The position numbers and the translations under genes were made by a program. A DNA stretch of 64,000 nt, from NCBI RefSeq assembly GCF_022682495.2, contig NC_071388.1:83453073-83517072 (forward strand). The letters are read 5' to 3'. Source of the DNA: Desmodus rotundus (taxonomy: Eukaryota; Chordata; Mammalia; Chiroptera; Phyllostomidae). The notes below the pieces were generated by a model, which did no database searches, was not told the DNA's origin, and saw only the letters and a program-made list of their open reading frames with translations. This document shows positions 55,961-64,000 of the stretch, piece by piece. Every line of letters starts with the position of its first letter. The first letter of the stretch is position 1.

Positions 55961-56739
55961 ACAATATTTTCTCCTCGTTTTCCTCATAATTGTATAATAG
56001 TGTCTTTTATATCCTGTCTATTCTCATAGAAGAAATAAGGCATCTAGTGAGATTTTTAACTATAAAGTTACATTGCTGTTAATGATGATGATATTGATTT
56101 TTCTTATTGAGTTTGTGTAGAGATATTTGGTTTTATTTGACCCTTAAAACATTATTTATTATTAATTGTGCTTTTTGTATTCTTTCTAATTCTTAATAAC
56201 TAAAATGAATTCCTAGCATCTGTGAAATTTCGTCTTCTCTTTTCTGTAAAGTTTTTCATTTTTGCATTCATTTGTTTTCTCCACCACTAACATAATATTC
56301 CAGGGAAAAATAGCTAGTCAAGGGACTGCATATGTCCTGGAAATTTACTCAGAGCTATTTGCACAGGAATTCCAGAATAAGTCCCTGGAGCACGGTGTGA
56401 AGGAGGGGGCCCATACTTTGAGCATATCCTCTCAGCTCCACAAATTCCACACTGCATGGGAAAGGTTGACCAGAGGAGTGGGGCCATCTAGAGTACAAGC
56501 GGTCCCATTACCCAGGTCTAAGCAAGGAGGTAGGCTTTTCAAGCAATGAGAAAATAAATGATGTTTGGAGCCAGGAGGCTACAGAAATAACTGAATACTT
56601 GTGATAACTGATGGGTTTTCCTTTTCACTGGAAATTCAATTTTCAGTATCAGAAACACATCGAGCATCTATCTGTCTCCATAGGATGTCCTCAGTCGGAC
56701 TTGTTTCTTGAAACTGCCTGCTACTCCCAAGTTTTTTGA
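55961..56739. other. No gene recognised
   Basis: An open frame at 56262-56549 (95 codons, MHSFVFSTTNIIFQ) has no motif I recognise. Confidence 0.35.
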
Positions 56740-57340
56740 GGTATGAAATTCACATCCTTTGACCCAAGACAAATAGAATACAACTCTATCTAATCAATGG
56801 GGACTGGGGTAAGTGGGGATGCAGGACAGGAATCAATTTTATCTTCACTACTGGTTGACTAGGTAGCTGTCAAACAACAATAATGATTCTGTTTTGGCCA
56901 TTTCTGCATAATTGACCTGCTCTGCATATTATACATGTGAAACCCAAGAAGAAAGAGTCATTTGCTGTGAACTCTGAGAAGGAATTCATCTGCTGACATG
57001 GACAAAGAGAGCTCAAATGTTGCAAATAAGAAGCCTGGAAGACATTTGCTGACAGGGTTTTCTCAGGTACTCTGGATGCCCAGAAGAACCTCAGACTAAA
57101 CCCTCGCTTCCTGTACTGTGCCTCCCTCGTTCATGCCATCTGAATCAACTGTTACAAGGGAATCTCAAAACTGCATGATTTGGAAACCTCATTTACACAA
57201 AGTGGATCTAACTGTGAACCTGGGTAGAAAATTACTTTATAAAAGCGGTTTCTGCATTGTCTCCGTACAACACAATTTAGGTTGCTACTTGGATCTATGT
57301 CTCCCAGGCTGCAGGTCCTTTTCTTCAAATACATTTTTTA
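56740..57340 (+). repeat. Possible retroviral-type LTR relic
   Basis: 'tgacctgctctgcatattatacatgtgaaacccaagaagaaagagtc', 'ataaaagcggtttctgcattgtctccgt' and 'ctgcaggtccttttcttcaaatac' have the look of an LTR with a TATA-like 'tataaaagc' and an R/U5-like end. No paired LTR, internal genes or duplication was seen. Weak call. Confidence 0.25.
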
Positions 57341-59079
57341 AAATTCTTTATTACACTCTGAAATTAATTTAGGTCGACATATACTTAATAATTCTACCTC
57401 GTGGTATTCCTTCTCTGTAAGGGTCATCTGGGAGCATGTATAGGCAACAAGTAGGTATGGGTTCCTCATTCTATACTATCACTAAACAGTATAAAACTCT
57501 ATAGAGTAAAAAGTGGCCAGAGTCTAAAACCCGACCCTAATACCACCAGTTTGATAAAGACTGATGTTTTGACCAACCTAGTTCATGTATTAGGCAACAC
57601 TAAGAATGCCAAAAATTGCATTTGGCGGCTGCTGCTGCAGGCAGAATTCCCCATACAATATATCAGCTGGCTAGTCTTTCCTCTTGATAGTTATTTATTT
57701 GAAATATTTTTCTTATGACTGATGGACAGGCTATTACATATTCTACTTTGGGCAACATGCAATCTTAAAATGCCTCTTCAGGACAGTAGCTGAGAAGTGG
57801 GGAGAGGCAGATTGGTATACTCAGTCGTTTAAAAGTTCAATGGCACAACAGGTCCTACATAGCTCATCTTCCTGTAGCAATTATTTTGGCCAATAAGGAA
57901 GACTAATAGCCCTGGGGGGGTTAATTACACGGGGGTAAATCCCACTTGCCAAAACTACATTATTGACTTGATAGATTGCAGCAATCAATGCAAAAACAAA
58001 ATTGCTTACTATCGTATTAGCCCTAAGCGATCTCTAAAAGTTATAACTTGACTTCTGATTTCAAAGTTCAATGATTCAAGAAACTCATGAAGCCAGAAGT
58101 TAAAATTTCAGAAAGGAGAAATTATTTTTAAAGTATTTATCATAGTATGTTTTCAAATATTTACCATTTTTTACATATGTATTAGATTGGCTTCTTTGCC
58201 ATCTACAATATGCAAAATCAGTTTCTGAAACACAGCTTAATAAGGCTTTTATTAGTACCTATCTTACTATCAGACATAGTAATCAATATGACTGGTATTT
58301 GAGCAGGGTTGAGAAAGCTCTCTGATAATAAGTACCTTTTTTTTACCTGGTGTCAAAGTTACTGAAACGCTATCACTAAAAAATGATCTTGATGGGCAGA
58401 GAAAGTGTCCTCTCTAGTATACTCCTGCGAATGAAAATGTCCCTCACTGACAACACCTCAGGTCCCTGGCCCTTCAGCGTTAAGATTCCTCTCTTCTCTT
58501 CTCATGTCGGGAGCTGGGAACCCCAATTCATCAGATCCAGAGCATGGACACAGGGCAAGAAAAGTGAAAAGACTGTGAGGTAAGGGATGGGAAAACTGTA
58601 AGAAGTTCTTTGAATATATTTAAACACAGATCCTCCACAACTCTGAATGGTACTGGGTTCCTTTAAGCTCCACTGCTGAAGAGTGGGTCACAACTCTTCC
58701 TAGGGTTTCCCATGGCCCTGTTGATGGTAGGGTATAACATTTCACTGAAATTTGACTTACCACTTTCACTTTATAGAAGGAAGTTAAGAGGAGAAACTAA
58801 CCTCATAATCTTGAAAGACAGATATGCCATATTTTCAATAGCCTGTGGAGCCCATTTTAGCTCCCCAAATCTTGAAATCTTGAATGTGCTTATATTCTGG
58901 AAGCTATAAACTTTTAACATTCTTCTTCTATGTGACTGCTATGGACTACCCAATAAATGGATGGGAAAATCTTGGATGTTATTATTGGGATGAATTGTCT
59001 ATGCCAGTACAACATTTGTTAAGAAGCAGTTTTAAGAAGTATCTTGTATCTGATATCCTGCTGTGTACCAAAGTTGAAA
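57341..59079. other. No gene recognised
   Basis: No supported ORF, RNA gene or young repeat. A G run ('cctggggggg') occurs near 57910. Confidence 0.35.
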
Positions 59080-59520
59080 TAAAAATTATATAATATATTT
59101 ATATAAGATCTATTTATATTTGATACATTTACAATGTAATATATTATAATGTGAGATGTTAATTATATTATGATACTTTATATATTTATAATATATTATA
59201 CTGTATGGGTTTGTATTATATTAATGCATTTCATATAATACTACATATATACATATATTTATATCACATTTTTATATATAACAAATTAAAATAACATATC
59301 AAAAGTAATATATGATATATGTTACTTTAGATATACAATATATAATATATTACTTTACATATATTATTTTAATTTTCTTAATATTACATGATAACCTATG
59401 TATTTTTATAGAGTACATATTAAATAATGAATTTGATACATAACCAAATTAATGTATAAAACCACATATAATATATTTTTGTTATAAAGTAATACAAATA
59501 TATAATGCTGGTTCATTAAG
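59080..59520. repeat. AT-rich low-complexity block
   Basis: About 440 bp almost wholly of A and T with irregular TATA/ATAT words ('tatttatataagatctatttatatttg', 'tatgatatatgttactttagatatac'). No regular period beyond short TA runs. Confidence 0.85.
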
Positions 59521-61098
59521 TTATAAAATTACCTGAAGCTGACAAAATGTATATTGTATATTTTCTTGAGGAAATAGAATAGGAAGTTATGATGGATACA
59601 TGAGCGCCTACTCACATACTTCTAGCAGATGTATAAATCACAGTAGTATTTCTTGAAGGCAGTTTTGTAATATATGTTAAAACCAACATGTCCTTTGTCC
59701 CAGAAACCCCTTTTTAGGGATTTATGTTAGGGAAATTACAGAAAATTTCAAAAAGATACATACAGACACACACACAAACATATATACATTCACATAAAAA
59801 TGTGTACAAATATCATATATGCATATATGTACAAAATGCTTATCATGGCAGTTTTAAAATAGCAAGATCTGGGAAATAAGCTAAATGTCCTACAATAAGG
59901 GATTAGCTGAATAACTTATTGGATATGTGTATACAAGACAACATTCTATCACTACAGTTGACGATGCAAGTGAGCATTCTCTGCATTGCACACTCATGGA
60001 TGTTTCTTGGGTGCTCAGGGACTTTTCTTACATCCTTTGGATAAATCTCCACTCTGTCTCCCTTCATGCAGATTGAAAATGCATGTTAGCACATTAACAG
60101 CCCCAAGTCCCACCTGTTCAATATTGCCTTTATAACAATAATTTGATCATAGTATCCCTTTTCCACATAGCATCTACCTGCCTGGCACTGTTTCAATTGT
60201 ACCTGCCAATTATCATATGCCTTGTTTTCCCTTTTAACAGAAATATTTAAAAAATAGGATGTTTAGTAGTTATAAAGTTTCTAGGAAGAACATAAGGAAA
60301 CCATATAGAGAAATATATTTTGGATATGTATGATTTTTGGAAATATAGAAATAAAGTAAATATTTAAGTACTGGAACAAAATATATATGGGTTGTATTAT
60401 AAGTTATTTTCTTTATCCTGACACTAACCCAGGGAAATGTAAATAACTTTATATGTTAAACAGTCATGGAAAATATTTTGTAGGTGTTTTGAGAATTAAA
60501 TGACATAGCTTAAGTGAACCACCAAGTAAGAGAACAATGGAATGTAGCAAAAATAATTATGAGTTGCCTTCTCCTCCTCCTTAACACTGCACACCACACA
60601 GAAATTTTGCAGTCTCTATCTGTGACCCATGAATAGTGCCTTTTTGGCTTCTTCAAAGAAACATCATTAAACATCTTTTTTTTTGAAGTTCCTCCCTTGT
60701 TTAAATAAACATTTCCATCGTCAAACCATCTAATGAAAAGAAACCAGTCAATGTTTTGTGGCCCATGGATAAATGGCTCTTATTGCAGGACTCAAGAGAC
60801 TAAAAGTTATGCTATAACTTTAGTCTGAGCCAGCACAATGAAACATTCTTGTCCTGTTTTTGGCTTAAAGGGGATTTTTATTTCTCATTTATTTTCACAA
60901 TTTCAAAAGGAAAAGTTCTTGGGTCTTAAACTCTTTAGATGACTAATAACATAGGTTGAAGTTATTTTCACTTTCACGTTGGTGGAGAATGATTTAACTG
61001 GTTTAAATATCATGTTTTGTTAAAAACACCTGGACAACAGGATAGACAGAACTTGGCCAATTTCAGGGTCAGAAAGATCCTTGGAAAAAGAGAATTTT
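59521..61098. other. No gene recognised
   Basis: AT-rich DNA with a CA-rich run at 59761-59785. No supported ORF; a MIR-like word occurs near 60490 ('ttttgagaattaaatgacatag'). Confidence 0.35.
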
Positions 61099-61151
61099 TT
61101 TTATAATTTTAATTTTGTATTGTTATTCAATTACAGTTGTGTGCCTTTTCT
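61099..61151 (-). mobile_element. Minute L1 3'-end insertion with duplication
   Basis: 'tttttataattttaattttgtattgttattcaattacagttgtgtgccttttc' on + is the extreme L1 3' end and tail complement, matching 'attgttatttaattacagttgtatgcctttt' of the intact L1 at 29018. It is flanked by 'ggaaaaagagaatttt' (left, ending near 61098) and 'gaaaaaagagaatttt' (right, from ~61153). About 50 bp, hence strongly 5' truncated. Confidence 0.7.
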
Positions 61152-62009
61152 TGAAAAAAGAGAATTTTAATTTTTAAATTTTCATTTTAAATACTTGTTA
61201 AAGATTTCTTTGGCGAGGGCAAGAAATCTCTTACAGAGAAATGTATTTTCAAGATTAGTAGAAAAGACTTTGAGGAAGATGTTCCACCAAAGGCAAGTAT
61301 TCAGTGTGAACCTCGACATAAAGGGAAATGCATAGATGTTCTGATGATAGCTGGTGAAGGGAAAAACAGAGTGCTCAAAATAATGCGAGAACCCTTTTGA
61401 AAGGAAGGCCTGTTGCTAAAGCACTCAAATCTTGACTCTGTCTCATATCTTTGTAGCTGACATTCAGGCAGGCACCGAGAACAAACCATTCGAACACCTT
61501 GGTTCCGATCGAGTCTACCCTTATTTTCCATTTTACTATCCCAGTCAAACCTCATGCTGGACAGTTGCAATAACGACCCAAATCGGTTAGACAGCTCCAG
61601 TCTCTGGATGCATGTCAATAGGATCACCTGCTCAGAACAGTCTTTTGCCCGACTGTTCTGTGCTCAAAATCCCTCAGTGGCTGACCTTTGCCTGCAGCAT
61701 AAATCCAAATTATTTAATGGTATCTAAAGCCCTTCTCAACTGAAATATTATCTTTCTTTTATATGTCGTTCTCTTTAAACTAACTTTGAAGAGAATAGCG
61801 AGTTCAAGGAAATATAAAACCATGGAAAGATTTCCAACTTTGCCTCAGTGCCTTGTGAGTAGTATACATTTGATTAATGTTCACTAATTAAATTTAATTG
61901 AGTGTTCTTTCTTATTTCTTCCTGCCTAAACATTCTTTTGCTACATACATTTCAGGGTACCTCTCTTGCCCTATAGCTTTTGCTGTAAAACTCATATTCT
62001 TGACCACAT

Positions 62010-62172
62010 CGCTGTTCCCCCACCCACCACGCCAGCCATGGAAGTGCTTAGGTTGCACTTTAGGTCTGGAGAAGTAGTCAGTCAATGTTTCTTTCTCATA
62101 TAGATACTTTTATCCTTCTATTTCTCCCTCCAATCCCCTCTTTCTAAAAATAAATAAATAAAATATCTTAAA
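62010..62172 (+). mobile_element. Diverged VES-like SINE, 3' part
   Basis: 'agtcagtcaatgtttctttctcatatagatac' then a CT-rich stretch and 'tctttctaaaaataaataaataaaatatctt' match the VES 3' half and tail. The head is not clearly recognisable. Confidence 0.5.
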
Positions 62173-62231
62173 AAAATAAATTACTATTGTTATACAAGAA
62201 AATGTGTGTCCTTGTTTTTAGGTAAGTCACA

Positions 62232-62275
62232 CAGTGCACACAAACACACACACCCACACACAGACACACACACTT
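62232..62275. repeat. (CA)n microsatellite, interrupted
   Basis: 'cacacaaacacacacacccacacacagacacacacac', an imperfect dinucleotide run. Confidence 0.85.
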
Positions 62276-62853
62276 CAGGTCTACATGGCCCTGAAATAGA
62301 AAATGCATGCGTTTTAAATGCTGAAGTCCTCCAAAGTTCTTTGCTTTTTTTTTTCTTTTTGTATATTTAATTGGTCTTTGCTCCTTTAAACCATTGACCT
62401 CTAACAAGATTATTTTGTTATTCACCCCTAATTATGCATCTCCATCTCTATTCATTTGTTAATGTTTTTTTGTTGTTGTTGGTCTGAAGTTTCTTCTTAC
62501 ATTCTGTCCAACCATTAGTTCAAGATAAAATGAAGGATCACATCTTCCAGGAAGCCTTCCCCAACACCTGAAATCTCAAGTGACTGATCATACACTAGTC
62601 TCCTGTGACACTTTTGCAGGTACCACTCATTTAGCACTTCATTTCTTCTCTTCACTTCGCAGGGTTGTGTTTTTTTTTTCTGTTAACATCCATCCATCAA
62701 CTGTAATCTCTCAATGGCAGTTGCCAGGTATTAGGCATTTACTATATCCAATGCCAACTGCAGTGCTCACAAACTTTTTGAAGTTTTATGAGAGATGATG
62801 AGGAGCAACAGGAGACTAAGGAAAAGTCATAGGCCTCTCGAATGACTCTATGG

Positions 62854-63015
62854 CAATGTTTCTCACAGTGTGGTTTGCAGAGGACCTGAATCATTAACTT
62901 CTGGAAATATATTAAAATGCAGACATGTTGGCTCTCCCCTAGAGCTTTGAAAACAGAGTATCTGGAGGCAGAGTATAGGATCTACATTTTTAACAAGCAC
63001 TTCTGTGTGATTCAT
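62854..63015 (+). mobile_element. MER5A-like hAT-Charlie relic
   Basis: 'caatgtttctcacagtgtggtttgcagaggacctgaatcattaacttctgg' then 'attaaaatgcagacatgttggctctcccctagagctttgaaaacagagtatctggaggcagagtatagg' and 'tctacatttttaacaagcacttctgtgtgattc' follow MER5A order (cagtggttctcaaagtgtggtcc ... gtgttttaacaagccctccaggtgattc). Right inverted repeat is degraded. Confidence 0.6.
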
Positions 63016-64000
63016 ATGTACTCATTGCTTCATTGACTCACCAGTTAGCCAAAGAATCCTACAATTGCAAAAAGCCATAAAGTTTATCTAATTGAACTTC
63101 TCATGAAAAGGAAGTTAAAAATAGTGAATATACACATAATAATAACGAGACATAGGAGAATTGAAATTTGGTCATGGGACTTCCAAACTTGGTTGTGGGA
63201 GCTCACATCACACTGTATAGTATCTTATTCTACCTCCACTAAAAATCTAAAACTGTGTATACCATACAAACAATTCAATGTCATATCTGACAACGGAGAA
63301 TCTGCTATTTTTAAGCAACTTTCTAGATGGTAGAAGATTTTCGAAAAAGAGAGATATGGATTTGTAATATCAGTGTTCAGCTTACAAAGAAGTTTTCAGA
63401 ATTATTTAAATGTTAAAAGCAAATAAGATGCACATAATTTTTTAGGGAATGTAAGGCTTCAAAGAAACAAGAAATTTCCAGTTAGGCTCTTTACCCAAAA
63501 CAGCTGACATTGTCACATGTTTTCACCCCCGACCCCCCATTTCAATTATTTTGCCCATTGTTATGTAGTAGCTAGTCACCGGCTACAGATGAATCAATTT
63601 CTACAGTTAGAGATGGAGCTATATATCAACTGACAAGGTACAAAGAAAGGATAAAAATAGCCCACCAGCTGGAGAAAATGACAGGTGATGGGTGCCTCAC
63701 AAAGCCTATCACACCTAGTTGTTATGTTGGACAATTACCGTGTACTTCTCAAATTTTTCATTTGCACATGAACCTAAGTAAATATATACTGATTTCTCTC
63801 CCTGAATTGTCAAGGCAGGTGTTGGTATAAAGCTACCTTGACAGGTATAAAAATATGTTGAGTTACCCATCAATGAATTGCAGTAGTTGGCTAGAGCAGA
63901 GGTCAGCTCTGGGTGGCCGTCCAGCCAGCCATAAAGCGTCCTGTAATTTTAAAGAAGGAAACAAAGATTGATATTCTGAACTGATTTAAAGAAAAAGCCC
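63016..64000. other. No gene recognised
   Basis: No supported ORF, RNA gene or young repeat. 63050-63250 has weak MIR-like composition only. Confidence 0.35.

Larger units (their letters stand above)
61440..62770 (+). repeat. L2 LINE 3' region, ancient, interrupted
   Basis: 61600-61740 ('cacctgctcagaacag', 'tcaaaatccctcagtggctgacctttgcctgcagcataaatccaaattatttaatggtatctaaagccctt') and 62540-62660 ('atcttccaggaagccttccccaacacctg', 'acacttttgcaggtaccactcatttagcactt') follow the order of an L2 3' region. A VES-like segment and a CA repeat lie between. Left limit uncertain. Confidence 0.5.

Noticed and set aside
59080..59520. Possible replication origin or matrix attachment region in the AT-rich block
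   Set aside because: High AT alone does not support either; no specific motif pattern was found.
61301..61627. 108-codon minus-strand frame
   Set aside because: It overlaps the start of an L2 relic on the other strand and shows no known domain.
1..64000. CRISPR arrays, bacterial operons, phage or Helitron elements
   Set aside because: No regularly spaced repeats, no dense coding and no Helitron-type ends with a terminal hairpin and CTRR were seen; the DNA is mammalian.

Overview
This is a mammalian nuclear window, almost certainly from a bat. The evidence is several tRNA-derived SINEs whose ends read as the VES family of bats (heads resembling 'ctggtgtggctcagtgg', tails ending in CT-rich sequence and 'taaataaataaaatctt'), together with DNA transposons and young L1 elements. 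I infer an echolocating, probably yangochiropteran bat; the species cannot be named from this sequence. I found no host protein-coding exon, tRNA or rRNA gene. The window is AT-rich intergenic or deep intronic DNA whose recognisable content is layered transposable elements.

Layout. 1-5.1 kb: old L1M-type LINE pieces on the + strand, cut by two MaLR-like LTRs, a VES SINE and a short younger L1 3' end; a second VES SINE lies between the L1M pieces. 6-9.4 kb: an old minus-strand L1M into which an ORF2-less (HAL1-type) element and short L1 3' ends were inserted. 9.4-26.9 kb: mostly unassigned DNA with MIR, L2 and L1M relics, two young L1 3' ends and an internally deleted mariner (23.9-24.5 kb). 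27.0-27.5 kb: an L1 fragment with a 5' inversion. 28.99-34.44 kb: a complete minus-strand L1 with open ORF1 (310 aa) and ORF2 (1273 aa), an A tail and a perfect 15-bp target-site duplication. 36.5 kb: a TTCC microsatellite. 41.5-49.6 kb: a CpG-rich, promoter-like stretch running into an older plus-strand L1 with a long 5'UTR and broken ORFs, itself hit by a 190-bp hAT element with a perfect 8-bp duplication. 50.5-51.7 kb: a near full-length but dead mariner. 52.4-54.4 kb: a second, nearly intact HAL1-type element with a 12-bp duplication. 54.4-64 kb: ancient MIR, L2, MER5-like and LTR relics, an AT-rich block and a very short L1 insertion.

How the parts relate. ORF1p (RNA-binding chaperone) and ORF2p (endonuclease and reverse transcriptase) of the intact L1 are the machinery that copies L1 RNA. 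The HAL1-type elements and VES SINEs lack a reverse transcriptase, so by established knowledge of these classes they depend on L1 ORF2p supplied in trans. The intact L1 and the better HAL1 copy are both inserted at TCTT/AA, close to the L1 endonuclease consensus, and both begin with a YY1-type 'aagatggcgg' motif. The most interesting signals are the apparently retrocompetent L1 and the HAL1-type family, whose two copies share an ORF1-to-3'UTR junction and a remodelled ORF1 N-terminus.
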